A stretch of DNA of 34,977 nt from a virus: positions 1 to 34,977 of the IMG/VR virus record IMGVR_UViG_3300027733_000010, one strand, 5' to 3'. Positions 5,858-13,324 of the stretch are shown here, piece by piece. The notes beneath the pieces were generated by a model. That model saw only the letters and a program-made list of their open reading frames with translations. It made no database searches and was not told the DNA's origin. The first letter of the stretch is position 1; every line of letters starts with the position of its first letter. The translations under genes and the position numbers were made by a program.

Positions 5858-7455
5858 CAGACTCCTGCGTAATAATACGTTGCCGTGTTAGTCCCAATCT
5901 TGATACGGCTCGCCCAGACAGATCCACGCACCAGCTGAGACACCGTGCCGTCTGTCTGAATGTGAGCGATGCCAATGTAGCCGTAATCATCATCGTCCGT
6001 AGGAATAGACGCTCCGTTTTCGATGGTTACGTTTTCAGGATCAGGGAATAAAACATTGGGACTCTCTCCAGTAGTCCCGATGGCAACCCAGACGAAAGTT
6101 TCCTCTCCGTCTGCCACCGTGATCAGTTCATCCAGGTTTGACGGAATGATGTTATTGACCATGCCCTCGCAAACCTCGTAGTCGGTGCTTCCCTCGGCCG
6201 CGCTGTATTTCTTAACCTTGAAAGGAGAACACACGTTAGCGACATAAGCAGGAAACGTGACTGTCCCCTGGACGGCCTGATCAATCAGCCAGACATCAGC
6301 TGAATACGGTTGCGTTGCGCTACCGATGTAAATCGCCTGGGCGGTATAATCGCCACCAGGATCGATGTTGGAAGGAAGCACGACTGGGCATGCATCGGTG
6401 TAATCCACCGACCGCCCTACCCATAACTTATAAATGGAACTAGGAACTCCATCAGCCGTAACGGTAACGCGGAAGAGCCAAACGTCGTAATCCGTGTCGT
6501 TTTCAATCGGGCCAAAATAACCAGCTTTATTGCACCAGGGCGTGATCTCCTGATAACCGTTCACTGGATCGCAACCGAGATCAATTTCGTTGATCAGCTC
6601 CTGCTGGATGCATTCGCCTGATCCTTCTGGCGGCGTCAGAACGGTTCCTTTTGCCACTCGCAAAACCCAGAAAGGATCACCAGCTGGATCGGGGTTTTGA
6701 TTGATCACATCGACCTGGAATTGAGAAGGACGAACAGGGGCAGGAAGAGTCTGAGATCCGATGAGCTCCTGGTTCACGTCGAACACTTCGTTCTCCGTAT
6801 CCCATGAAATGAAAGCAATCGAAAGAACCTGGAGCGTGTATCCAGTAAAGGGCAAGTCGATGCCAGGCGGAGTCCCGTCTGATCCATAGGCCACGAACCC
6901 GCCTGACGGGTATTCGTAATCGTCAGTCGAGGCGATGTAAAAATAGCTTTTAAACTTTTTACGGTCCTCGCTCTGGATTTGCATCAGATAAACGCCGTAA
7001 TCAGAACCTTCATCGAGGACGACATAGCCATCGCTATTCATGAAGATGGATGAAGGATCTTCACCAGGGACGATGCTGACAGGGGATCCATCGAACACTT
7101 CCGTAAAAGAAATCTGATCCGCCTGATGCTCGTTCTGATAAGCCATCGTTCCGCTGACGATCTGAAGAGTCCATAATTTTCCACCGCCCTCAGCCGCAGA
7201 CTCTTCGACCACGCACTTGAATTGATTGTAATAACTGGATCCACCCGCCTTGATCATTTCGTTGTCCGTCTGGTAGATCTGAGATCCTCCAGCCAGGAAA
7301 GAGACGACCTGCCCTTCACCGATGTAGGGCATTGGAAGTCCGGCCTGAACGCCTTGAGCCAGGTCGTTAAGCTGTTTTGAAAGAGCCGCTTCGTCCCCCG
7401 CCTCGAAGCGTGAATTAAAACGTGAACCAGCTCCCCTGAAACCGATGTCGTCCAT
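5857..7455 (-). CDS. large tail or baseplate structural protein, 532 aa
   Basis: I chose the ATG at 7455 (MDDIGFRGAGSRFNSRFE), one base after the upstream stop; a longer frame from 7509 would overlap the previous gene. The N-terminal 60 residues are helical, and the rest is acidic and beta-rich with repeated Tyr/Asp/Gly turns and several Cys (CDPVNGYQEITPWC, then VCSPFKVKKY). Position between the tape-measure region and the fibre suggests a baseplate hub, a tail-tip protein or a carbohydrate-binding adhesin. No enzymatic motif was seen. Confidence 0.75.
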   Translation of the reverse strand: MDDIGFRGAGSRFNSRFEAGDEAALSKQLNDLAQGVQAGLPMPYIGEGQVVSFLAGGSQIYQTDNEMIKAGGSSYYNQFKCVVEESAAEGGGKLWTLQIVSGTMAYQNEHQADQISFTEVFDGSPVSIVPGEDPSSIFMNSDGYVVLDEGSDYGVYLMQIQSEDRKKFKSYFYIASTDDYEYPSGGFVAYGSDGTPPGIDLPFTGYTLQVLSIAFISWDTENEVFDVNQELIGSQTLPAPVRPSQFQVDVINQNPDPAGDPFWVLRVAKGTVLTPPEGSGECIQQELINEIDLGCDPVNGYQEITPWCNKAGYFGPIENDTDYDVWLFRVTVTADGVPSSIYKLWVGRSVDYTDACPVVLPSNIDPGGDYTAQAIYIGSATQPYSADVWLIDQAVQGTVTFPAYVANVCSPFKVKKYSAAEGSTDYEVCEGMVNNIIPSNLDELITVADGEETFVWVAIGTTGESPNVLFPDPENVTIENGASIPTDDDDYGYIGIAHIQTDGTVSQLVRGSVWASRIKIGTNTATYYYAGV

Positions 7456-7456
7456 G

Positions 7457-8332
7457 TCAGAAAATGGATTCGGCCGTTTGGTAGATGTCGAGATCCCATC
7501 CGTCGTCACCAGCTACCAGGACATCGTAAACGACTTTCACTCCAGCAGGAGAAGATGGAGTGCCGATGGTTTCGATCTGAACGGAAGTCAAAAGCAACGC
7601 CTGAGCCGTAGGGAAATCTGAAACAGTAAAGGGAGGGACAAGCGTTTCGACGTCGCTCCCAGCGATAATGTTGCCGATGTTATTAAACATGAGGATCGCT
7701 CGATCACTCTCGTCGTCGCTAAAGAACATCGTTCCGCGAATGTTTCCTTGAGGACGCAGGAACTGACGCACTCCGCCCTTAGGGTTAATGATGTTCTTAG
7801 GAAAACCGAAACCGTTGAACTTCCACGTCTCGCCCACGGTGCCGTCACCGTTGTCCGTGGATTGCTTAACAAAAATCGGCCAGTTAGCCGCGTTCAAGTG
7901 GATCCCGTTATCTCCAGGAGATCCAGCCAGCGGGCCAGAAACCCATCGACCATCGTGCAACGTAAAATTGGGATGCGTCTCAATCGGTTGAGAGGAAGTG
8001 TTTGCGACGCCGCTAACCTGGGCGTCCGTGTATCCGATACCGCGCGCGACGCCCATGTAATCGATGGTCATCATAGCCACGCCGCCCTTTGAATAAGCGA
8101 TGGCGTATTTGTAAGACTTCATGCTGAAACCGATGTCTTCTGGGTAATCGATGCCAAGGGATACGGTGTCGATCGCGTCGGTGATGTTGGCTGAAGAAGA
8201 GTCCAGGGCGAACGTAAGCTGAGCTTGCGCCAGGCCGAAGGCATCGATGTGGATCTGTCCCTGCGGCTGGCGAGATCCTGGGTTTTCGAGCTGATTGCCG
8301 AAGTCGATGCGGGTGGTAGATGGGGTCGGCAT
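7457..8332 (-). CDS. tail-tip or distal tail protein, 291 aa
   Basis: I chose the start MPTPSTTRIDFGNQ at 8332 because it begins 4 bases after the tape-measure stop; upstream extensions run into that gene. The protein mixes beta segments (AQLTFALDSSSANITDAID, IHLNAANWPIFVKQ, ILMFNNIGNIIAG) and ends WDLDIYQTAESIF. Its slot just after the tape measure is where siphoviruses encode distal tail or tail-tip proteins. Similarity to a named family is not evident by eye. Confidence 0.75.
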   Translation of the reverse strand: MPTPSTTRIDFGNQLENPGSRQPQGQIHIDAFGLAQAQLTFALDSSSANITDAIDTVSLGIDYPEDIGFSMKSYKYAIAYSKGGVAMMTIDYMGVARGIGYTDAQVSGVANTSSQPIETHPNFTLHDGRWVSGPLAGSPGDNGIHLNAANWPIFVKQSTDNGDGTVGETWKFNGFGFPKNIINPKGGVRQFLRPQGNIRGTMFFSDDESDRAILMFNNIGNIIAGSDVETLVPPFTVSDFPTAQALLLTSVQIETIGTPSSPAGVKVVYDVLVAGDDGWDLDIYQTAESIF

Positions 8333-8336
8333 AAAA

Positions 8337-9557
8337 TTATTTGTTCGCAGGGACGATCCTTTTGTTCGTAGTGTTAGGAGCCACGACTGCGTCCTTGAGC
8401 TGAGTAACGGACTCTGCGGTTTTCTTAGTCGCGTCCAGCATGTCTTCCTGGTAAGTTCCAGAAAGGATGGATCTGACGTCACCGCCACCGATCTGCTGAA
8501 GTGAAGATGCGGACATTACCATGCCGACATCAGGCCCGGTTGCGCCTTCTTTCTTTTTCTTCCTTTCTTCCTCCAGGACTTCCAGCGTATGTTCAAACCC
8601 GACTGGCGGGGCGACGCCTTCCGTTAGTGGCTTTTCTTTAAATCGTTTAACCCATTCTTTCTGCCATTCGAGATCCAGGCCTTTAGACTTAAGACGCTTT
8701 GATAGATCTCGACGAAAGTCTTCGCTTGAAGCCACGTTACGTTCTGCGGTCGGCCGATCGGCCTCTTCCCAATTTTGCTTTGCCATGTGTTCCGCCATGA
8801 CTTGTTCCCTGGCCTCGCTTGCCGATAGCATCGCTTGTTTATCGGTGTCCTTAATTGCTCGCCATAGGCCTTTAAAAAATCCACCGACTTTGGATGAACG
8901 CGCGTTGCCTCGACGTTCCGCGGCATCCTCAGCTTGGATCTGGCCCTCGGAATAAGTCTTACTCCCCTCCGTGATTTCCTTGATCTGCTCTTTACCCATG
9001 CGGATGATCGGCATCAGCTCACGACCAGATCTTCCGAAGATGGCGGTGGCGTTTGCCGCAACGAGATAAGCGTTTCCAGTTTCCTCGAGCTGATCAGCCA
9101 AAGCTTCCAGGACTTCGGTGGCCGTAATGGTTCCAGCCGTGATCCTTTCATTACCGAAGCCAAGTTCGCGAAGAACTTTGCCAGCTCCGCCTGCGTCCTT
9201 TGATGCGTTGCCCATGTATTTGGAAAACAATCCCAGGGACCTGCCGACGGTCTCAAAACTGACGCCGACAATCTTTCCAATCTTTCCGATTTTTTGGAGC
9301 TCGACGGCGCTCGCACCAGTGACGTGCATGGCGTGGATCAGCTCTTTGAAATAATCTCCAGCTTCTGAGAACTTGTCCATCAGTTTGCTGAATACCGCAC
9401 CAGCGGCGAACATGCCACCGATGGATCCCATGATCGAGGAATTGAACTCTCCCATCCATCCGCTCATGGCGCTCCCTGCTCCTTTGGCGGCTCCCTCTGC
9501 GCCTTTAGAGACGTCAGAGAAATCTCCACCGAACTTAATTTTTACGTCGTCGGCCAT
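8337..9557 (-). CDS. tail tape-measure protein, 406 aa
   Basis: The N-terminus is Gly/Ala-rich with a hydrophobic helix (SIGGMFAAGAVFSKLMD). The middle contains a segment typical of phage tape measures (ANATAIFGRSGRELMPIIRM). The C-terminal half is helical and charged, with LQQIGGGDVRSILSGTYQ near the end. Tape measures set tail length at roughly 1.5 angstroms per residue, so 406 residues would imply a short tail near 60 nm. It follows the assembly-chaperone-like gene by 3 bases. Confidence 0.8.
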   Translation of the reverse strand: MADDVKIKFGGDFSDVSKGAEGAAKGAGSAMSGWMGEFNSSIMGSIGGMFAAGAVFSKLMDKFSEAGDYFKELIHAMHVTGASAVELQKIGKIGKIVGVSFETVGRSLGLFSKYMGNASKDAGGAGKVLRELGFGNERITAGTITATEVLEALADQLEETGNAYLVAANATAIFGRSGRELMPIIRMGKEQIKEITEGSKTYSEGQIQAEDAAERRGNARSSKVGGFFKGLWRAIKDTDKQAMLSASEAREQVMAEHMAKQNWEEADRPTAERNVASSEDFRRDLSKRLKSKGLDLEWQKEWVKRFKEKPLTEGVAPPVGFEHTLEVLEEERKKKKEGATGPDVGMVMSASSLQQIGGGDVRSILSGTYQEDMLDATKKTAESVTQLKDAVVAPNTTNKRIVPANK

Positions 9558-9560
9558 AAA

Positions 9561-10127
9561 TTATTTTTTGGACTGCATGAGTTTATGCTTTTCCATAGCT
9601 TCCCATTCGACATCAGAAACGATCTGGATGTCTGATCCTGCCGCGCGCGCGTGGGCCATGTGAAGCCAGATGGCGGCGGACTCTGGCATCGTCCACGCTT
9701 CCTCGGTCGTGTGGCCGTTGCGAACCAGACAAGCGACCACTGACAGTTCCCAGGGGAAACCCTTGTCGTCCGAACTTGATTTGCCTTCCTTCTCCCAGAA
9801 GCGCGGCCAGAGCGATTGATCCCTGAAATAGATCATGAGCTTGTAAGCTTCCGTCTTAAGCAGACGCTTGCTCATTCTCATGCGACGCAAATGATAACCG
9901 TCACGCCAGGACATCGGGCGACGGACTTCTTCCAGCTCAATCGTGGATAAGATCCTGACGGCCTGGATTACATCAGACGCTCCGAACTCTTTTTCCGTTG
10001 ATAGGATTGGAGAACCGATGGCCTGGAGCGCGATCCTATGCCGTAGGCAAAATGGAAGAAGACGCCGACCGCAGACTTCGATGGTCGGTTGCAGGATTGT
10101 CGCCGCTTGTGTCCACCGCGAAGTCAT
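9561..10127 (-). CDS. putative tail assembly chaperone, 188 aa
   Basis: The protein is mostly helical (ASDVIQAVRILSTIELEEV, then LLKTEAYKLMIYFRDQSLW). It ends in a basic segment after VEWEAMEKHKLMQSKK. It lies between the small tail-tube candidate and the tape measure, the slot of the lambda G/GT chaperones. I see no second overlapping frame or slippery heptamer giving a longer frameshift product, so it may work as one polypeptide. The assignment rests on gene order. Confidence 0.6.
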   Translation of the reverse strand: MTSRWTQAATILQPTIEVCGRRLLPFCLRHRIALQAIGSPILSTEKEFGASDVIQAVRILSTIELEEVRRPMSWRDGYHLRRMRMSKRLLKTEAYKLMIYFRDQSLWPRFWEKEGKSSSDDKGFPWELSVVACLVRNGHTTEEAWTMPESAAIWLHMAHARAAGSDIQIVSDVEWEAMEKHKLMQSKK

Positions 10128-10137
10128 CGGCGGTCTA

Positions 10138-10149
10138 TGCCCTTGCGGG
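10138..10149 (-). promoter_or_regulatory. small GNRA hairpin after the tail-tube gene
   Basis: The minus strand reads GCCC-GCAA-GGGC immediately after the TAA of the gene ending at 10151, with no U-tract. A 4-bp GC stem with a GCAA tetraloop could stabilise the upstream 3' end or damp translation of the chaperone gene. Confidence 0.35.
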
Positions 10150-10150
10150 C

Positions 10151-10489
10151 TTAAGCGATCTCCTGATACTTGACCAGCTTCAGCGTAACCTTGCGGAAAC
10201 CGTTGTTCGTGCCAGAGTCGCTCACATCCTTGATGATGTAATTAATGCTATCGTAGTCGAACTGCATGCCGATGTCCGGAATAGTCGCTTCAGTCTTCAG
10301 GATGCCGCTGATGGAAGTCTCGATGCGAAGATCATCCAGGCGATCAGTGATCACACGGCCAGTCTCGTCCATAACTTCCACATCCAGGGCGGCCTTCTGG
10401 CTGATGTCATCGCTCTGAAGCGTGACGAAGTTAGCAACGTCGTAGAGTCCGAAAACGTGGGCAACGCCAAAAGTTTGAGGGAGAGCCAT
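10151..10489 (-). CDS. putative major tail (tube) protein, 112 aa
   Basis: This is a compact beta-rich protein (LYDVANFVTLQSDDISQ, then YDSINYIIKDVSDSGTNNG and VTLKLVKYQEIA). It follows the tail-terminator-like gene and precedes the chaperone and tape measure, where lambda V sits. It is much shorter than classical major tail proteins, so a tail-completion role is an alternative. Its start is preceded by a copy of the TTGACTCCCGCGTAG element, whose TGA is the stop codon of the upstream gene. Confidence 0.55.
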   Translation of the reverse strand: MALPQTFGVAHVFGLYDVANFVTLQSDDISQKAALDVEVMDETGRVITDRLDDLRIETSISGILKTEATIPDIGMQFDYDSINYIIKDVSDSGTNNGFRKVTLKLVKYQEIA

Positions 10490-10507
10490 AGGTGCGAGAT
10501 CTTAGTC

Positions 10508-10523
10508 CTACGCGGGAGTCAAG
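10508..10523 (-). promoter_or_regulatory. virion intercistronic element variant, copy 10508
   Basis: The minus strand reads CTTGACTCCCGCGTAG. The TGA within it is the stop codon of the tail-terminator-like gene, and the next ATG is at 10489. It differs from the TTTT-type only by two G/C swaps in the middle. Confidence 0.75.
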
Positions 10524-10965
10524 CCGGAGGATAGACAGCCGCCAGCTCATAAGTCAGGGCGTTCCCGTAGCGTCTATCGGCCACGGCCTCTTCATCAGAT
10601 TTGATCCATGCATGGTAAAGCTGTCCCTGAGTCCAGGCCGACTTAAGTCCGTCAAGATCCTGCATGATAGCTTGAACATTCTCCACCCGTTCCCGATGCA
10701 TCGCCAGAGCTTCCGCATCAGTAGGGGCGTCGTCCGCAGATGAATAGACGAAGATCTTGATGGTAAGGGAAAAGTTACCCAGGGGGCGAGCTTGCAGATC
10801 CACATGCGACTCGGCCGACTCAGCGTAAAGGATAACGGCAGGTAAAGTCCTGATCTCATACGTCTGGCCGATGTTCACCTGGACTCCAGGAAGCATGCTG
10901 GCGTTCGTCGTGAACCAGGCCTTAATGGATTGCTCCGTGATTGTTCTGATGCCGTAGGTCGTCAT
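10519..10965 (-). CDS. putative tail terminator protein, 148 aa
   Basis: I chose the start MTTYGIRTITEQSIKAWFT at 10965, 4 bases after the upstream stop; a start at 11016 would overlap that gene. It has the alpha-beta pattern of lambda U-like terminators: an N-terminal helix, then PAVILYAESAESHVD, FSLTIKIFVYSSADD, then a helical Asp/Glu-rich stretch and YELAAVYPPA. Its position, after a Z/gp10-like gene and before the tube candidate, fits a tail terminator. Confidence 0.6.
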   Translation of the reverse strand: MTTYGIRTITEQSIKAWFTTNASMLPGVQVNIGQTYEIRTLPAVILYAESAESHVDLQARPLGNFSLTIKIFVYSSADDAPTDAEALAMHRERVENVQAIMQDLDGLKSAWTQGQLYHAWIKSDEEAVADRRYGNALTYELAAVYPPA

Positions 10966-10969
10966 GTGT

Positions 10970-11854
10970 TTAAAAGGATTGTCTGCTGGCGGCTGTCTGC
11001 CCTTGAGCAGTGGCAAGCCAGAGAGGGATCTGTTTCTTCTTAAGCTCCTGGATCATCTTCACTCTCATCGCATGCATGCGATAGCTCAAGGCGGACTTCA
11101 GGAGTCCAGAAGGCATCGCTCGCCTGCCGACCGTGTTCCCGATGGTCACGGTGGGCATCATCGGCTTATTAAGATCAGGGAGTCCGATGGCATAGGCCTC
11201 GCCTTCGGGTTGCTTAACCCAGGCGGGAGCTCTGACTTCCTTAGCTCTGATCTTCTGAGCCGCCCACCAGTAACCAGACTTCATGATGCCGACGTCGTCG
11301 AACTTGCGTTTCATGTATTGTTCGATGTTTCTTTCCTTAGGCACGATGGCGAAAATCCCTTTGGCTTTCTTGGCATAATCCTGGAGCCCGCCCTTGCCGT
11401 CGTATTTACGATGGCGATTATGGAGCTTGCTCATCTGGGAATAATCACCGTTCTCGATGAACACGACAGATCCTGATGCCGGGTATTTTCGTTGAAATGA
11501 CTCCCATCGTTTCATCGGGCTCTTTCCATCTTCATGCTTTCCGTGCGCCTTCTCCCACATCTTGAAAACTTCCAGTTTACCGATGGCCGTGATCTGGTTC
11601 TTCGTGGCAAAGGCAACGGGCTGGAACATTTTGAAGACTGCGGCCTGAACATTTGCCATGCCCTTTTTCTTAGCAGTGGAAGCCAGGCCAGCGCCAGAGC
11701 TGACAGACGGTCCAGTGATCTTCGCCAGATCCATGCAAAACAATCCAGCTTGTTCGCGGACTGTTTCTCCCAGATCTTTCCCCAGGACTTTTGCGTAGTC
11801 GTGTAGGTGCGCCATCAGCTGAGACGCATCGGTGTGTTTAACCTTAAGCTTCAT
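10970..11854 (-). CDS. neck or tail-completion protein, gpZ/gp10-like, 294 aa
   Basis: The protein is basic and helical throughout (HDYAKVLGKDLGETVREQAG, then KRKFDDVGIMKSGYWWAAQK), with a C-terminus MIQELKKKQIPLWLATA. Minor tail protein Z and HK97 gp10 have a similar N-terminal helix and the same place between head-tail joiner and tail terminator. At 294 residues it is longer than lambda Z (192), so it may include an added domain. The first base overlaps the last of the upstream stop (TGATG). Confidence 0.55.
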   Translation of the reverse strand: MKLKVKHTDASQLMAHLHDYAKVLGKDLGETVREQAGLFCMDLAKITGPSVSSGAGLASTAKKKGMANVQAAVFKMFQPVAFATKNQITAIGKLEVFKMWEKAHGKHEDGKSPMKRWESFQRKYPASGSVVFIENGDYSQMSKLHNRHRKYDGKGGLQDYAKKAKGIFAIVPKERNIEQYMKRKFDDVGIMKSGYWWAAQKIRAKEVRAPAWVKQPEGEAYAIGLPDLNKPMMPTVTIGNTVGRRAMPSGLLKSALSYRMHAMRVKMIQELKKKQIPLWLATAQGQTAASRQSF

Positions 11855-12198
11855 CAGCCAGCTGGCCCGGCCTTTGTCTGGACGCGGGCAATTACCCAGG
11901 CCGAGGGCGGGCGATCAGTTATGGAGACGATACGGTATTGCTTACCGTTGAACGTGACGAGGTTTCCATAGACCACGACCCCAGGACGTGCCTCGACATC
12001 AGACTTCAGGAACTTCACATCGTAGGCCGCAGAGTCCAGGAAGCCACCAGTCTCGAGATCCTGCTGAACCACTGGTTCGCTCATCAGGACATCAAAGGAA
12101 GTGGGAGTGCCGTTGCCCTTTTGGACAGTGACGGCCTTAGGGATCTCTGCCAGGATCTCCCCTGCGTCTGATGCCCATTCGTCCTGGATGATGCCCAT
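11854..12198 (-). CDS. head-tail joining protein, FII/stopper-like, 114 aa
   Basis: The protein is small and beta-rich (TSFDVLMSEPVVQQDLET, VVVYGNLVTFNGKQYRIVS, AWVIARVQTKAG). The segment in which a strand pair precedes GKQYRIVSI is typical of phage head-completion/stopper proteins such as lambda FII. It is the first connector gene after the two inserted cassettes. Its start is preceded by the TTGACTGCGGCGTAG element and by a G-quadruplex-like repeat. Confidence 0.65.
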   Translation of the reverse strand: MGIIQDEWASDAGEILAEIPKAVTVQKGNGTPTSFDVLMSEPVVQQDLETGGFLDSAAYDVKFLKSDVEARPGVVVYGNLVTFNGKQYRIVSITDRPPSAWVIARVQTKAGPAG

Positions 12199-12202
12199 GG
12201 CT

Positions 12203-12219
12203 CTACGCCGCAGTCAAAA
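12203..12219 (-). promoter_or_regulatory. virion intercistronic element, copy 12203
   Basis: The minus strand reads TTTTGACTGCGGCGTAG and ends 4 bases before the ATG at 12198. It is identical over 17 bases to the copies at 5413-5429 and 18158-18174. It does not fit a sigma70 promoter, because the -10 position would fall inside the gene. Confidence 0.8.
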
Positions 12220-12225
12220 GGCCAT

Positions 12226-12250
12226 GGGTAGGGGTAGGGTAGGGGTAGGG
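12226..12250 (+). other. G-quadruplex-capable telomere-like repeat
   Basis: The plus strand holds five G-runs of 3-4 separated by TA, as GGGTAGGGGTAGGG followed by TAGGGGTAGGG. This fits the classic intramolecular G-quadruplex pattern. It lies between a terminator and the first connector gene, with the G-rich strand being the template strand for transcription. Confidence 0.8.
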
Positions 12251-12259
12251 CATGCAAAC

Positions 12260-12280
12260 GCCTGGACGGGCTTCCCAGGC
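12260..12280. repeat. inverted repeat GCCTGG-n9-CCAGGC
   Basis: A six-base perfect stem with a 9-base loop lies between the terminator and the G-tract repeat. The stem is the same as in the leader hairpin at 12647-12664, so it may be a remnant of a third similar leader. No U-tract follows. Confidence 0.45.
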
Positions 12281-12297
12281 CTGTCTATTGACGTGCC

Positions 12298-12335
12298 AAA
12301 TAAAAGACCCCACCAGGTTTCCCTGGTAGGGTCTT
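12298..12335 (-). terminator. rho-independent terminator of cassette A
   Basis: On the minus strand a 14-bp stem (AAGACCCUACCAGG paired with CCUGGUGGGGUCUU, one G-U pair) closes a GAAA loop and is followed by UUAUUU. It lies 5 bases after the stop codon at 12341 and would separate the cassette from the head-tail genes. Confidence 0.85.
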
Positions 12336-12340
12336 GATCT

Positions 12341-12625
12341 TTACTCTGCGTCGTCCGCAGATCCAGCTTCCACGCTGTCGAGATTATGGAGGATCTCGTT
12401 CATCGTTTCTCCCAGGACGCATCCACGGCCTTCGTAATTGAAGGCGGGCTTCAGGCGAACCCAGATGGTTCGCATGTTACCTCCGAACGTGGGGAGCTCA
12501 GTCCATGCATAAGCTACCACCGGGGTGGCGAGCTTCTTAGGAATGAACTCCAGGAGCTTTGCCTTCTGCTTTTCAGTCAGAGGGCGAGCGGCGGGATCTT
12601 GCGGGTCGTATGCTTTTGTGGTCAT
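12341..12625 (-). CDS. moron-like cassette protein A, 94 aa
   Basis: I do not recognise this protein. It starts MTTKAYDPQDPAARPLTEKQ, has a basic helix (KAKLLEFIPKKL), beta segments (VAYAWTELPTFGGNM, RTIWVRLKPAFNYEG) and an acidic tail (SVEAGSADDAE). I chose the ATG at 12625 because it directly follows the C/A-rich leader shared with cassette B. It is a single-gene unit with its own promoter, folded leader and terminator, inserted between capsid and connector genes. High or separately timed expression is likely; decoration, exclusion or host-takeover roles are all open. Confidence 0.8.
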   Translation of the reverse strand: MTTKAYDPQDPAARPLTEKQKAKLLEFIPKKLATPVVAYAWTELPTFGGNMRTIWVRLKPAFNYEGRGCVLGETMNEILHNLDSVEAGSADDAE

Positions 12626-12646
12626 GTGTTTTGTGGTTTGGTTTCC

Positions 12647-12664
12647 CCAGGCGGTTAGGCCTGG
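12647..12664 (-). promoter_or_regulatory. leader hairpin of cassette A
   Basis: A stem of CCAGGC with GCCTGG and a 6-base loop lies about 22 bases before the ATG at 12625. The equivalent place in cassette B has a 7-bp stem with a GCAA loop, so structure is kept while the loop differs. Confidence 0.65.
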
Positions 12665-12703
12665 AAAGGTTTTCACGACCTGGGCGATACGTGAGAAAGA
12701 ACA

Positions 12704-12724
12704 GTAAGGAAAACTTAACCTTAC
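12704..12724. promoter_or_regulatory. dyad GTAAGG-n9-CCTTAC at the start of transcript A
   Basis: A perfect 6-bp inverted repeat lies directly downstream of the predicted -10 box, covering roughly +1 to +21. It is part of a 36-base block (12691-12726) identical to 13291-13326. It could be a repressor operator or a 5'-terminal mRNA hairpin. Confidence 0.75.
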
Positions 12725-12759
12725 ATCTTTATCCTATAACGTGGGGTCGTCTGCGTCAA
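12725..12759 (-). promoter_or_regulatory. sigma70-type promoter of cassette A
   Basis: The minus strand carries -35 TTGACG at 12759-12754, a 17-base spacer and -10 TAGGAT at 12736-12731. Expected transcription start is near 12724. The geometry is identical to promoter B exactly 600 bp upstream, although the spacer sequences differ. Confidence 0.8.
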
Positions 12760-12803
12760 GGTTTTATTTTCAACCCATTTTCCAGGAGCTCCGAAATCAT
12801 GAC

Positions 12804-12838
12804 AAACAAAAGGCCCACCAGGTTTCCCTGGCGGGCCT
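12804..12838 (-). terminator. rho-independent terminator of cassette B
   Basis: The minus-strand stem GGCCCGCCAGG pairs with CCUGGUGGGCC (one G-U pair) around a GAAA loop, followed by UUUUGUUUG. It lies 5 bases after the stop codon at 12844 and upstream of promoter A. Confidence 0.85.
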
Positions 12839-12843
12839 CGTTC

Positions 12844-13224
12844 TTATTCTCCGAGCAAACCTTTGGCGGCGAGCTGATCCTTGGCGAGCTTCACCAGGGC
12901 GGGCAGATGCTTCTTAGCTTCAGCCATCGTCCTATGCTCCCAGCGAACCGTCTTGCGGTTGGCTTCCCAGATCCCATCTCGCTTCCAGCAGAGCTCCCTG
13001 TTTCGGAAGTTATCTTCTGGAGCGTAGCCGCCTTTGAAGTTCACCAGGTCGGTGATCTCATACATCGCCGCGCTCAGGGAGACGTATTCCACGCTGGACG
13101 TGGATCCGCCACCGAATGAGATCCCGATGCAGGGGTCGGCACTTACGACTACCCACTTGTTCGGCAGGTTCGTCTTGATGCGGACGCTTTCAGGTTTGTC
13201 GTTCTTCGTTCGTTTTGTGGTCAT
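12844..13224 (-). CDS. moron-like cassette protein B, 126 aa
   Basis: I do not recognise this protein. It starts MTTKRTKNDKPESVRIKTNL, has a beta-rich centre (KWVVVSADPCIGISFGGGST, then VEYVSLSAAMYEITDLVNF), a Trp-rich segment (ELCWKRDGIWEANRKTVRWE) and an alanine/lysine helix at the end. Like cassette A it is a one-gene unit with its own promoter, folded leader and terminator, and both proteins begin MTTK after a near-identical leader. The rest of the two proteins does not look alike, so the regulatory part was duplicated or recruited separately from the coding part. Confidence 0.85.
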   Translation of the reverse strand: MTTKRTKNDKPESVRIKTNLPNKWVVVSADPCIGISFGGGSTSSVEYVSLSAAMYEITDLVNFKGGYAPEDNFRNRELCWKRDGIWEANRKTVRWEHRTMAEAKKHLPALVKLAKDQLAAKGLLGE

Positions 13225-13245
13225 GTGTTTTGTGGTTTGTAGATC

Positions 13246-13263
13246 CCAGGCCTTGCGGCCTGG
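13246..13263 (-). promoter_or_regulatory. leader hairpin of cassette B
   Basis: A perfect 7-bp stem, CCAGGCC with GGCCTGG, closes a GCAA tetraloop on the minus strand, about 22 bases before the ATG at 13224. It matches the position and stem of the cassette A leader hairpin. Confidence 0.7.
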
Positions 13264-13303
13264 AAAGTGATCATGACCCGAGCGAAGCTTGTGAGAAAGA
13301 ACA

Positions 13304-13324
13304 GTAAGGAAAACTTAACCTTAC
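13304..13324. promoter_or_regulatory. dyad GTAAGG-n9-CCTTAC at the start of transcript B
   Basis: This is an identical copy of the dyad at 12704-12724, within the 36-base perfect repeat 13291-13326. It again begins right after the -10 box. Confidence 0.75.
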
